DNA of 64,000 bases from Tetracentron sinense (Eukaryota; Streptophyta; Magnoliopsida; Trochodendrales; Trochodendraceae). Below the pieces are notes generated by a model. That model did no database searches, was not told where the DNA came from, and was given only the letters and a program-made list of their open reading frames with translations. Of the stretch, positions 1 to 10,530 are shown one piece after another. Where the stretch lies: the NCBI GenBank assembly GCA_015143295.1, contig CM026568.1, positions 18,296,607 to 18,360,606 on the forward strand. The letters run 5' to 3'. Each line of letters opens with the position of its first letter. Position 1 is the first letter of the stretch. The position numbers were made by a program, and so were the translations under genes.

Positions 1-973
1 AAATTAGCACCTACCCGAAAAAAAATAAAAATAAAGGGCAAAGGTACAACCACATGCTAACCATCCGCATCACTCATCCGAACTCTCCTTAGTCATGAGG
101 CCCTTAAAAAGTTGAACTTCTCATGAGGGCCTTTAAAATGTTGACATATGATATGTTAGATAGATGTCGAGGTAGGTCTTTGGAAGACACGTTTTATAAA
201 ACTAGTCAGGAGGTTTCTAGGCCACTGAATTGAAAGTTAAAAAAATCAGATATTTTTATAGCTTTTAAATAGAGTCGGTTTGATGCATGAGGGTGTGTGT
301 TTATGTGCTCTATATATATACCAAAAATATATATATATATAGAGTCAGTTTGTGGGTACTCACCAATATACTCCAAAATTTACACTCCAAAATTTACTTT
401 CAAATCTTAACCATTTATAATTAATCACTAAGTCTTAGATTTCAATTGTTTTTTTAATTTTATTTTTGTCATTTCTAATGCCACGTCAGTTTTAATCCTA
501 ACCGTTTAATAATTGAGACAGGCGGTTAAGATTAGGGACTATATTTGGGAGTATCTCTAGACCAATTGTAAAAATAGAGTCTAGCTAGTTGTGAATGTTA
601 TGGGGTTAATGACATGGTCTAAAACATTTAACTCGAGCTAATTTTTTCGTCACACATCTCCAAAGATAATCTCCTTTTTTTTGTGGAGAAAAAATCGACC
701 TTAAAAATTCAAGTGTCAATTTTCCAAAAAGCATGCCAGTATCATTATCCTTAAAAAAAAAAAAAAGGGGGGGGGGGAGTTCTTTTTTTATTTTTATTTT
801 TTTGTGGTAACGGAGGGTATCCCAAACCTTTAGAGCCAAGGACTAGTCTCATCGGATGTTCAAGCCACCTACTCAAATACTCAAATATTTCCTTATGAAC
901 CAGGGTAAGTCGAGGAGAAGGAGTTCAATACACAACCATAGGGAGCAAACCCTATGCGGGCAAGTCATGCTAG
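1..973. other. AT-rich intergenic DNA
   Basis: I see no gene here. The stretch holds an AT-dinucleotide microsatellite around 311-345 and an A-run followed by a G-run at about 757-777. The short minus-strand frame at 606-839 runs through the homopolymers and looks like chance. Confidence 0.6.
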
Positions 974-1424
974 TAGGGCTGTAAACAAATGCGGATATTA
1001 TCTGTATCCGATTCGTATCCGAATCCTTTAGACAGATAATTATCCGAATAGGTATCTGGTGGAGTGAATTCGGGTAGTGAAATTATTATCAGTTTATAAT
1101 CGGATACAAATTCGGATAGTGGTATATCTGATCTGATAAATATTCGTTCGATTATATAATATAGATAAATAATATATTTTAAATTTATAAATTAATAATA
1201 CCTTAAAAAAAATATTTTTTAAATAAAAAATTATATATTTTTACATTTTTTAAATATTAATTTATATTTTTTAATACTTTTTAAAGTAATCGGATAATCC
1301 GGATACTATTGGAATTCGGATATTTTTAATCGGAGTTGGATACGGATTCGGATATCCGAATATAATTGGACACAGATTCAGATATTCCACTATCCGCTCT
1401 GAATCTGCTCCGTTTACAGCCCTA
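974..1424. mobile_element. hAT-type MITE, copy 1
   Basis: A non-coding 451-bp element. Its ends are inverted repeats: TAGGGCTGTAAAC at the left and GTTTACAGCCCTA at the right. It is flanked by a perfect 8-bp TSD, catgctag, at 966-973 and 1425-1432. An 8-bp TSD and this type of terminus are characteristic of hAT transposons. The interior is built from degenerate 'ggatatccga' words and an AT-rich core. A second copy lies in the opposite orientation at 4103-4542. It has no coding capacity, so any movement would have depended on a transposase from elsewhere. Confidence 0.9.
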
Positions 1425-1432
1425 CATGCTAG

Positions 1433-1961
1433 CACTTATTTTTTTCCAACGCTCGAAAAATACATTTTTTCCGCCAATACCAGACAGAACCCTCAAATCT
1501 ATGAATGAAGAACATTAATAGACGTCTGTTGGTTTGATCCGGTAGTGGGCTGTATTCCCTCTTCGGGGAGGAGTTGAGACAAGCTGAGCTTTTAACAAGC
1601 TTGATTAAATATAATTAATTTAAAAAGAAACATATAATATATGATTAATTAAAAAACAACCCTTTAATCAAAGTATTTAAATTGTATATTTACATTATGT
1701 TATTTAATATATATTCATATATTATTGTTATTTGTATTATATATTTAAATGAGCGAAGCTCTTAATTAACTGAGCAACTAACTGAGTGGCAAGGTGTTTG
1801 AGTTTGATTCGTTTAATAAATGAGCATAAAAATCGTGTTCAACCTTGTTTAATAAGCCACCCGAGCCGAGTTCAGACAGCTCGTGCCCACCCTACCTATC
1901 ATGTTTATTGTTTACTAACCTCAGTACGCCTCACATGCACATATTTACATAAATGGGGTTC
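1433..1961. other. AT-rich intergenic DNA
   Basis: No gene is supported. The middle (about 1600-1750) is an AT-rich tract, and the segment to about 1895 has the look of a degraded MITE, but I could not define its ends. Confidence 0.5.
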
Positions 1962-2239
1962 GGATTGTCGGCTCTCGGTCAACCATAGAATAAGGGACAT
2001 ATGTGGCCTTAAAAAGGGAAGAATTCATTTCATTTTCTCCCCATAATTTTGACTTCTCCCCACTTGATATCCCTTCTCCTCTATCTCAACACCTTATGGC
2101 TATGTGTCATGTAGTGGGTGAAGAAGTCAAAATCATGAGGGGGCCCATGGTTTTGACTTCTTCACCACTTGTCCCCTATTCAATGGTTGCCCGAGACAAG
2201 CCCTTTTTGGCTTCGCTCTGGCTTCGCCAGACACAATCC
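1962..2239. mobile_element. MITE family 'GGATTGTC', copy 1
   Basis: A 278-bp non-coding repeat bounded by GGATTGTC on the left and GACACAATCC on the right. Its right half (gaagtcaaaatcatg, gacaagcc, tggcttcgccag) is found inverted at 28773-29052, about 27 kb away, which defines it as a dispersed repeat. The 158-aa plus-strand frame across it (2003-2479) runs on into a different MITE and is not a gene. The superfamily was not assigned because no clear TSD was found. Confidence 0.7.
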
Positions 2240-2321
2240 GAGGCCACAAAAATACTGACACTTAATAAATTGTGTCAGAAAATATTTCTTATTTTCTATG
2301 CTTTGGCCAAAAAATATTATG

Positions 2322-2850
2322 CTAGCCCCAGTCACATTTACTCCAAAATTTTCCATAAACGCAAGATGAGGCTAAAACGTGGAGATCGATCTTTCATTAT
2401 TTTAAGGGACGTAATCATCTCTAGTTCCGGTTTTGGAAAAACTAGTTACATCCCTGAGGTGGCCACATGTCCCTTTTGACACATTTTAACTGTGGTTAAG
2501 ATTCATTCACCCTTAGGGTTCACTCACCTATCATTGGTTTTTAAAAATAATAATAAAATAATTTATTAACCTTGGTTAAAATTCATTATCTCCTAGGGAT
2601 AAATTTCTTAATTATTTGTTTCTTAAAACCAAAGATAAATTGATGAACCCTGCGGATAGGTGAATCTTAACCACAATTAAAGGGTGTAAAGAGGGACATG
2701 GGGCCACCTCGGGAGCATAATTGGTTTTAACAAAAACGGTTACAACTGGAGAAGATTACGAGTCTTATTTTCACCGTTTAAAAAGTAAAAGTCAGAGAAC
2801 ATGTTGGACATTTGTAACTCCCTATTTGAAAGATTTGTCATTGGGGCTAG
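2322..2850. mobile_element. MITE family 'CTAGCCCC', copy A, interrupted
   Basis: An older MITE with inverted ends CTAGCCCC and GGGGCTAG. Copy B at 4792-4953 is the uninterrupted form: its left and right halves align with 2322-2405 and 2765-2850. Without the insertion this copy would be about 159 bp against 162 bp for copy B. The interruption is the MITE at 2406-2764. Confidence 0.75.
2406..2764. mobile_element. MITE family M (Mutator-like), nested copy
   Basis: A 359-bp element with very long imperfect terminal inverted repeats (over 100 bp): the left arm reads gtaatcatctctagtt ... gaggtggccacatgtccc and the right arm is its inverse. It sits inside an older MITE. The flanks attattttaa (2396-2405) and cttattttca (2765-2774) look like a mutated TSD of about 10 bp. 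Long inverted arms and a 9-11 bp TSD suggest a Mutator-like MITE; this is inference. Related copies lie at 23072, 23423, 27553 and 28340, and possibly 26700. Confidence 0.75.
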
Positions 2851-3631
2851 GAAAATCCTACGAACAATCGCAAATAACCTGAGCTCACGGTGGCAGTTTT
2901 GTTATTATTTGCCAGTCCAATGCCAAACAGTCACTATACTTCTCAATAATTACAAAGCGGCGAAAGAGTTCAAATATGAACTGGAACTCCGGTTCAAGAG
3001 ATAACAAGAGCTTCCATTCATATGTAAACTCTTCCCTGATACCCTTACCTCTAAATGAGGGTGAGAAGCTTCATCATTGTTACCACGCTTACTTTTATAT
3101 TTTAGAATTTGATTGACTTATTAAGAAGAGAGCTGATTTGTTATTTCTCCAATCTTTTATTTTTTGGTTGGTAATCCATTTTTTTTTAAAAATTTAGCTT
3201 GACCTAATCTCGAGTTTCTTTCATTGCTTGAAACGATTAATTTAGGTGGATTGTAGTTGTAGAGAAGAAGAGGGATATATATGTTCATATAATTGGGGAG
3301 GATGAGTGTGGTTGCTGTGATTTGAAGATAAGGAAGGAGATATGAAGATGGCCGTAGTTCTGCAATGATGGAAGCAGAAACCCATTTGAAAGATTTATAC
3401 AACATTTTCCAATGAAGTTAAATCGAGCTCCACAACAATCCGCAAAAGTAAGTAGCTTCTCAAAAGTCTCATTTATAAATTAGGTTTTAAGAGGAATGCT
3501 AAAAATAGCTGCTTTTCAATTTATCTTGAATAAGGATCCACAGAATTAAATTAAACTGCTTACATTGTAATCTTTTTTATTTTAAATTTTGGTAGTCCTA
3601 CGATCATATAAATTTTGGTAGTCCTATGTCA
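2851..3631. other. Intergenic DNA
   Basis: No supported gene. A short direct repeat of 'attttggtagtccta' lies near 3590-3627. The 82-aa minus-strand frame at 3157-3405 shows no recognisable domain. Confidence 0.5.
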
Positions 3632-3750
3632 AGGGTTAGAGGGTTAGCAAGTTAAATCTCAGGGGTGGGCGCTCAACAGCCACACCCAGGACTCGAACAC
3701 GAGTCACTGTAACCCAAAATCCAATTAATGGTACCACATTAGCAACATAT
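3632..3750 (-). repeat. SINE-like tRNA-derived head, copy 1
   Basis: Read on the minus strand this contains a pol III B-box-like GTGTTCGAGTCC and, upstream of it, an A-box-like TTGCTAATGTGG. The same B-box neighbourhood (GTGACTCGTGTTCGAGT then TGTGGCTGTTGA) recurs on the minus strand at 25440-25520. Two dispersed copies of a tRNA-like promoter module suggest a SINE family. Tail and TSD were not defined. Confidence 0.5.
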
Positions 3751-3781
3751 TTTTTTTTTTGGTTTTAGTATCTGTTCCAGG

Positions 3782-3944
3782 CTAGGAAGCACGGATACTT
3801 TGAAAATGGAAACGTATCGTATCGCCGTACCCGTATCGCCGTATCGGATACGGCATTTCTAAGGTAAAACTTAGCTGTTTTCATAATTTCTGCCGTATCG
3901 CCCGTATCGCCGTATCTAAGTATTGCCGTATCGGTGCTTCCTAG
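3782..3944. mobile_element. hAT-type MITE, 163 bp
   Basis: Terminal inverted repeats CTAGGAAGCAC and GTGCTTCCTAG are flanked by a perfect 8-bp TSD gttccagg (3774-3781 and 3945-3952). The interior carries repeated 'cgtatcgccgta' words. The minus-strand frame at 3765-3968 is entirely this repeat. The precise 8-bp TSD makes the hAT assignment strong. Confidence 0.9.
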
Positions 3945-4102
3945 GTTCCAGGTAACGAAACGCCACACTCATTTCTCTCCCACGCTTTGAACCGGGACCT
4001 CCCTCCTAGCGAGGGGAGACATTAATTAGCAACTACTGACATAATGTAAAGTGAAGTTGTGTCCCCCATTAGAAAAGGACCCGCTACACCAGAGGTTCTG
4101 CA

Positions 4103-4542
4103 TAGGATTGCAAACGGAGTGGATTCGGAGCAGATATTGGTATATCTGAATTTGTATCCGATTATATATCCGAATTCGAATAAATATCCGACGGACAGTG
4201 AAATATGATATCCATATCTGACTCCAATTAAAATATCCGGATTCGGATAGTATCCGAATTATCCGATTAAAAAATATATAAATTTTTATTTAAAAAATAT
4301 ATTTTAAAAGTTATATTAATTTTATAAATTTAAAATATATTATATATATATATATATTATATAATCAGACGGATATTTATCGGATCAAATATAACAGTAT
4401 CCGAATCTGTATCCGATTATAAACGGATAGTATTTTACTATTCGAATCTGCTCCGCCGGATACCTATCCGGATAATTATCCGACTAAACGGATTCGAATA
4501 CGAATCGAATACGGATAATATCTGCATCCGTTTACAGTCCTA
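4103..4542. mobile_element. hAT-type MITE, copy 2 (inverted)
   Basis: A 440-bp element related to 974-1424 but in the opposite orientation: its right end, read in reverse, begins TAGGACTGTAAACGGATGC. It is flanked by a perfect 8-bp TSD gttctgca (4095-4102 and 4543-4550). The interior is again built from 'ggatatccgaa'-like words around an AT core. The two copies lie about 2.7 kb apart in inverted orientation. Confidence 0.9.
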
Positions 4543-4578
4543 GTTCTGCAGCTGCAGAACTAACCTAAGGGTGCTACC

Positions 4579-4766
4579 AAATTTTAGGTTTACGATGAGT
4601 TCCGATGGATGGCGCATGCGCCATTGTCACTCTGTGTCTTAATAAGTATGGGCCCACCCTTTGTTGATGTGTGGTCCACCCATGTTGACTGTGAGGCAAT
4701 TTTTTTAAGACACAAAGGGACAATAGCGTGCGTTGTTGCCCATCCGAATTCGTTTAAAATTTAAGG
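4579..4766. mobile_element. Foldback MITE
   Basis: A palindromic element of about 190 bp. The left arm (aaattttagg ... gatggcgcatgcgccattgtca ... tgtgtctta) pairs with the right arm (taagacacaaagggacaat ... gcccatccgaattcg ... aaaattta). It lies directly beside the hAT MITE ending at 4542. No clean TSD was found, so the superfamily is open. Confidence 0.65.
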
Positions 4767-4791
4767 ATTATTGTTAGGTTTTTGAGGGCTA

Positions 4792-4953
4792 CTAGCCCCA
4801 ACTACATTTAATCCAAAATTCTTCCATAGTTACAAGATGGGCCTAACACTTAGAGACATTTTATTATTTTAATGGTTTAAAAAGCAGAAGTTAAATATTT
4901 TTTTGACATTTGTATGGCCCAGTTGCGCCTTTGGAAGACTTGTGACTAGGGTA
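4792..4953. mobile_element. MITE family 'CTAGCCCC', copy B (uninterrupted)
   Basis: A 162-bp repeat starting CTAGCCCC. It aligns along its length with the two halves of 2322-2850 (shared: ccaaaatt, ccata, caagatg, ttattttaa, gtttaaaaag, gacatttgta). It serves as the empty-site reference showing where the MITE at 2406-2764 inserted. Confidence 0.75.
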
Positions 4954-5801
4954 GCAAAATCCTAGGTTTTTATTAGCTACTTTTGAACTCTAAACTTAAA
5001 ATTCATGAGCTACTGGAATGGATTTAAAGAGAGGGAAACTCCAGAGTCAATTGATAGAAGTTTTCGGTAATTAATAAAGCTAGAGGGCTCATTCTCTCAC
5101 TATTGTAGCTAAAAACAAGTTCTCTCTACATGTTAGACATGTGGCAATTTGAGGGTAAGATATAGGGAGGGGAATAGGGTCAGATTAGTCAGATAACCGG
5201 CCCCACCCTATTGGGACTGGTTTGAGGAGCTCTTAAACGGGATATGGGAAGGTTTAAGAATGAAGGGTTAAACCTGATTCGGGTTTGGCCGTGAATAGAT
5301 TTAAGTTGCCCGCTCTATTGTGAAATTAGTATTTTACCCTCAAAATTTTAAAATTGCCTTAATATATTAGAGGGACTGAACAAGCTTTATTGAAAGAAAA
5401 TGAACAAAACTTATTCCAATGGTTTGTAAATGGACCTTATAATGTAAAATGTTACTCTGATTCACCCCGAACCAACCCAATTAGTGCTTAATGGGATGGG
5501 GCGGGACGGGGTAAGAAAGATTTTGATAAATGGGATGAGGTCACCTGCCACGGGTTTGGGACAAGAACGGAATAAGAATTTTCTACTCAGGGCGGGGTAG
5601 GGTTGGGGGTGCCCCGGCCCAAACCCGCCTGTTGCCATCCCTACCAAGACATTGACTTGTGGCAATTAGGGAGTGTCGTCTAATCTAGATGAGGGTAATA
5701 AAATGCATCTAGGAATTAACATATTTTGAAACCATTAATTGAGTTGAAGAGATGAGTTTAAGGCTTATCAAGTCTGGGCCAGGTCAGGCTCTGCCTAAAC
5801 T
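4954..5801. other. Intergenic DNA with a GC-rich repeat remnant
   Basis: No gene. About 5163-5645 is a GC-richer repeat. Its right end, read on the minus strand, begins TAGGGATGGCAACAGGCGGG, a wording common at the ends of plant hAT MITEs. The left end is unclear. The minus-strand frame at 5462-5665 is this repeat. Confidence 0.45.
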
Positions 5802-6536
5802 CAGGGGCGGAGTCAGGGGACATGGCCCCTCCCAAATTTTTTATTAGGTAGTAATATAAAAAAATTATTATCTATATATATAGTGCCCTTAAATAACTTT
5901 TTTTTTTTTTTGGTGGGCCCCTTAAATAACTTTACTTAGTTGACTATGTGGGAAGTTTGACCCCTTAAAAAAGTTGTAATTTTTTAATATATATAATATA
6001 AAAAAAATTAAATTTACAATAATCAGTTTTATTTAGAGCAACAATTAGAATGCACCATTGTTAAATTTAAGGGGATGTTACTTGAACCTTTATTAGAATG
6101 CACCATTAACGGATTTTATGACAAGGATGGATCCATTACTTACAAAAAAAAAAAGAAAAAAAAAAAGAACAGGGATTTTAAGGACTACGCCCCAAACCCC
6201 AAATAATTTAATTTTCTTGATACATATGTTTCGACATTGACTTACTCATTGAGTTTATCTTGGATGGAAAAATCTCTTGGCATAGTGTTAATGAATTGTC
6301 CTCACAAAAGATTGGCGAAGTTGGTGGAGGGTTCGTGATTCACCAACCCTCTTAAAGGTTTGATCTCCTTGACTAGGTATGCCTCATCGTCCCTTCGTGT
6401 GCTCTGGTTGATTACACAGTGTTTATATATAAAATTGTCAATTAGTCATTGATATTAGGGTCTTGACAATTCATAAATTTGTGAATGAAATCATACTTGG
6501 TTAAAGAAACTTTGGAATTTTCCAAGATCACACCTA
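5802..6536. other. Intergenic DNA beginning with a hAT-like end fragment
   Basis: CAGGGGCGGAG at 5802 matches the terminus of the complete hAT-like element at 22962-23975, but no matching right end or TSD is visible, so this copy is truncated or decayed. The rest, to the Tat element, shows A-rich and T-rich runs and no gene. Confidence 0.45.
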
Positions 6537-7304
6537 ACCATTGTTGATGGGTGATTTTTCAAGAAAGACACGTGGACCAATAGATTCATGAGAAAATATT
6601 CTTTTGCACCCTCAACACATTCCAAGGCGTCTTTAACCTGTATTGGTAATTGTGTTGTCCATATTTTGGCTTAACGCATTTAACTATGAACTTATGTGCT
6701 TTTATCATAATGTTCGCATATAATAAAAGGGTAAAAAATAAACTTAAGGATTGGAGGGTGAGAGGTTCATTGGTCGAAGAGTGTGCCATCATGTGTAAAG
6801 CAGAGCCACCTTCACCAATCTACCTAGAACTTTTGTCGAGTAACAAGTGTGAGCACGAGTTTCGGGGAAACCCTAGTTTGGATCTCACGGGGAGAATATA
6901 GAGTTGCCACCTATTCATTCGGAAGGGATAAGTCCCCGGGATTTGGTAAGTGCTTGGCCTGCGGTCCGAGATCAGGGTAAGAGGTTCGGTCAAGTCCGGG
7001 GAAGGGGTTAGACACCCTAGCACTTCCACTTTTCAATGGTTCCCTACTTGCTAGGGCTAAGCCATATTGAGCTCAATTTTAATCAAATGCTTTAAGTATA
7101 TAAGATAATGCTAATCTAAGAAAGAGAAAATCCTACACTAGGGTCGAATCTGGGTTGGGCTCCCTACGTACGCACATAGGGGTGAGATCAGACCGAATGT
7201 AGTTCTGGCACATGAGCCCGTGCCAAGGCTAGGGGTGTGTGTGTGCACCAAGGGTAGCTTAGGGTCTAGCCGGGAGGATAGGGGTGGTTGACCGGGTTGG
7301 TCAA

Positions 7305-7512
7305 GTGCTTGGTATTGGGCCCGGTAGGCCTAAGGTAAGTCCGATAGACTAGGGTTAGGCCCGGTAGGCCGAGGGTGAAGCCCGGTAGGCTAGTTTGGGC
7401 CTGGTAGGCCGAGATTGGGCTCGATAGGCCAAGGGTGAGCCCGGTAGGCTAGGGTGTGGCCTGATAGGCCGAGATTAGGCCCGGTAGGCCAATAAGTGAG
7501 GCCCGGTAGGTC
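7305..7512. repeat. Minisatellite with core CCCGGTAGGC
   Basis: About nine degenerate tandem units of 20-26 bp, each containing a form of gcccggtaggc, with the linkers varying (for example gagattgg, aagggtga). It lies inside the solo LTR. Confidence 0.85.
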
Positions 7513-7534
7513 CAAGGGTGTTTTAACCAAGGGT

Positions 7535-8760
7535 TAGAGTTGTAAACCGGGGTTAAAAAGGTGATTAACCATGGTTAGGGGTGCTAACCATAGTTAAAAG
7601 GTCCAAATTCAGTATTTTTGATCTTTTTAGATTTTTTAAATTTTTTAGGGATTTTTCATGATTTTTTCCAATGGTTAAGGATGCTTAACCGCGGTTAAGG
7701 GGGAGGTCACCATGGTTAAGGGTCTTAACCATGGTTAAATGACTAAAAGTGATCATTTTTGAGTTTTTCCTAATATTTTGTATTTTTTGAGCATTTTTCC
7801 AGATTTTTTCCAATTAAGAATTTTTTAACCATGGTTAAGGGTCAAAAATGAGGTTGACTTGATTAAGGGTCTTAACCAAAACAAAATATGTCATAGAAGA
7901 TATTTCTGGATTCCATGTAATATTTATGATTTTTTGATGATTTTTTCAGAAATTTGCTAGGTCATGGGCCGCCTAACCATGGTTAAATATTAACCACGGG
8001 TGAGTTTAACCATGGTTAAGGGTCCGGTTTGGTCAAGAGTGGGCCCAGAATCCATGGCAGAGCTTAGAATGGCCTCCTACCTGGTCTGGGCCCCCACAAA
8101 CTCCAACAAATGCAAAAAATCAAGATTTCCATCAAACTTTTAACCACAGTTGAGGAGGGTTTAACCATGGTTAACTAGGGAACCATGAAAAACCGAGACT
8201 ACCTGTGGGTAGCCTGAAGTTCATTGATCATTTTGAGCCTTTTTAGGGTCTAAGGGGAGGTCGGTTGTGAGCCCCACAGAGGCTCAAAGTTGCCTCGTTG
8301 CACATCACATAAAATGACGATTTCCAAAACAAAACCAAACAGATTTTTAGCCAAGTTTGAGGCGATTTTGCCGATGATTGGCTGAACCTCTGGAGAATCT
8401 GAGACCATGGTTGCGAACCCTGCTGTGAGGGAAACAATTTGAGCCCTTTTGGGGCTCAAGAGGAGGCCGTATGTGGGCCCCATAGAGGCCCAAAGTCAGC
8501 TAATTGGGCTGTTCGGTAGACTGTCGACCTCACTTTGGGGTCTGTTTAACCCCGGTTAATGAGCGAATTAAGAGCTGATATTTTATAGAGGGGTAGCCGG
8601 GTATGTGGGGAGTCTAACCATGACCTCAGTTTTGACTAAGGCCGACTCTAACCTGGGTTAAACCGCGGTTACAGGTGGCTGGTCGAAGCTGGATTTGTAG
8701 AATTTTTTTATGAAAAAATGACACTGTTAGGGCTGTGGGGGTTTAACCATTGAGAGTTTT
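7535..8760. repeat. Array of taaccatggttaa palindromes
   Basis: The palindrome aaccatggtt and close variants (aaccgcggtt, aaccccggtt, aacctgggtt) recur many times between about 7535 and 8760, and again near 10028-10062. Spacing is irregular, so it is not a tandem satellite. The cores contain NcoI-like CCATGG or CG-rich forms. The function is unknown. Confidence 0.8.
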
Positions 8761-10496
8761 AGGGGGTTCCTCATGAATTGAGGGCCCCCCAGACATTGTG
8801 GAAGACCCCAATCAAGGTGGCATTCGGAGGTGGGGGGAGCCTATGGCCACTGCCTCAATGAAAAACCCCCTATGTACAAGGTTTTGCACCACTGAAATTA
8901 AAAAAAAAAAAGGCAAAATGGGACCCCTGGAATGGGACCAGGGGTCCCTTACACTGCTAAGAATAATAAAAAAAAGGGGAGGGGTATACCCTGCTACAGC
9001 CACAGTGGAGGAGCCGGGAGAGGTGGCTGCTTGGTGGTGGCGACCTAGGCGAGTGGGGTGCGGCCTGAGAAGTTTGAGGGAGGTTTGGAGTTTGAACTTA
9101 GGTGGAGGCTAAGTGTGGGACGAGAGATTGAGGTCTAAAAAAAATTTTTTTTTTTTGAATTCGGTGGTCCTTTAACAGTGGCTATGGTGGTGTGGTATGA
9201 CCTCAGATGTGGTTTAAGGGGTTCGTGGGGATTTGGGATAGACCTTGGGATGGTCTAGGACCTAACTAAGGAAATGGCTGAGTGGTTAGGTGGATGGGAG
9301 GTGGGATGGAGTGGCTGTAACCGATATTGTTTTGAACCCCCCCCCCCCCTCTATCAGTGGCTGTTGTGGTGATTTTATAGAAGAAGGGAAGGAGTTGAAG
9401 AGTGGATAAGGATTAGGATGAGGGGATAGGCGCATGGGGGACACAGTAGGTAGGGCAGCAGGGGTAGGCAGAACTGGGATCAGTGGCCTGTACACTCGCC
9501 CCTTTGACAGGGACGATGAACAGTGCCACTAAAAAAAATTTCGTATTTTTTTTTTGTTTTTTTTCGATTTGCTTTGGGTTTGGTTACTTGAGTTGGACCC
9601 AACCCACATGTGGGCCCTACCACATGGGGTTGGTGCCCAATCAAACTCCTTCCATTTTTTTTTTTTGTTAATCTTTTCCTTGGTTTAGACCTACAAAAAA
9701 CCTTTTTTTTTTTTTGTTTTTATTATTTTTTGAATTTTAAACTTTTGTTCCCCTTTTTGGGCTAAACCACCACATATGTGGGGAAAGCCAAAAGTGTTTT
9801 GCCCTAAAAAATTTGAATTTTAAAAACTATGGTGGGTCCCACCTGGATTGGGCTTAGTGGGCCCATGCTTGGGCCCAAACAAGGTTTTAATTTTATTTTT
9901 TTTGGGTTTTGGGCTTAAAATGGGCCTTGAGCCCGTGGGTCTTTAGTTTAGGGTTTAGACTAGGGCTAGGCTAGGGCTTGGTCTAGGGTAAGGTCTAGGG
10001 TCTTCCTAGGGTTAAACTAGGGTTTAGCCAAGAATAACCATGGTTAACGGAGGTTAACCATGATTAAGCAGGGTGTAAAAATTGAGTGCTTACAACAAGT
10101 CGCTGTAAGACATCCGAAGAATAAGTGTGATTGTTGTGGCACAAATAAATGCAAAGACGTTTTTTTATAATAAATGCAAAAATGTTATTATATTAAATAC
10201 CCAAAAACGTTACAAATATTTAATGTGTCCATTACAAAGAATGACAATCATTCTGTCCTAAGTCAAAATCCTATAAATAGGAAATGTTATCAACCAAAAG
10301 GGGACATCACGACAACAACACACTACGAGTCATTTACGATAAGGCCAAGGGCGGCCAATCCTCGGTACTCTCAGAATTCTTGGTGTGCTCTCGATTCCAT
10401 TTCCTTTGCCATTTTTCCCTTTTGCCATAGGTCAGAATAGCCCTCTGTGGTTTAGATTGACTTGTGATCAAGTTAGAAAATTCACCCAGTTACATT

Positions 10497-10513
10497 TGGC
10501 GATCCCACTGGGC
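10497..10513 (+). other. Primer-binding site of the Tat element
   Basis: TGGCGATCCCACTGGGC begins two bases after the LTR end. It resembles the PBS wording TGGCGACTCCACTGGGGAC that I associate with tRNA-Arg-primed Ogre/Tat elements, with a few changes. The tRNA assignment is from memory. Confidence 0.65.
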
Positions 10514-10530
10514 TTGATTTTGCAAAATCA

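Larger units (their letters stand above)
6848..10094 (+). mobile_element. 3.25-kb solo LTR nested in the Tat 5' LTR
   Basis: A 3247-bp insertion with imperfect inverted ends TGTGAGCAC and GTGCTTACA, flanked by a perfect 5-bp TSD acaag (6843-6847 and 10095-10099). TG...CA ends and a 5-bp TSD indicate LTR-retrotransposon integration. There is no PBS, polypurine tract, internal domain or second LTR, so a solo LTR left by unequal recombination is the best reading. Its length and terminal wording suggest a long-LTR Tat/Ogre-type family (inference). It holds a minisatellite (7305-7512), a palindrome array (7535-8760) and a CTAGGG-rich tract (9950-10025). Frames inside it, such as 8798-9112, have no recognisable product. 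Confidence 0.85.
6542..10494 (+). repeat. 5' LTR of the Tat element, split by an insertion
   Basis: Begins TGTTGATGGGTG and ends CCCAGTTACA. Bases 6848-10094 are a foreign solo LTR and 10095-10099 is the duplicated target, leaving 701 bp, exactly the 3' LTR length. The promoter TATA box is visible in 'cctataaatagg' at about 10270-10281, upstream of the likely transcription start. Confidence 0.92.

Noticed and set aside
2003..2479. 158-aa plus-strand frame
   Set aside because: It crosses the border of two different MITEs, so it is not a conserved gene.
7305..7512. Regular repeats as a CRISPR array
   Set aside because: Plant nuclear DNA; the units are short and degenerate with no true spacers, so this is a minisatellite.
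8798..9112. 104-aa frame inside the solo LTR
   Set aside because: No motif, and it lies in an LTR with homopolymer runs.
9950..10025. CTAGGG/TTTAGGG-like tract as an interstitial telomere
   Set aside because: Units are irregular and mixed with other words, with no clean tandem TTTAGGG.
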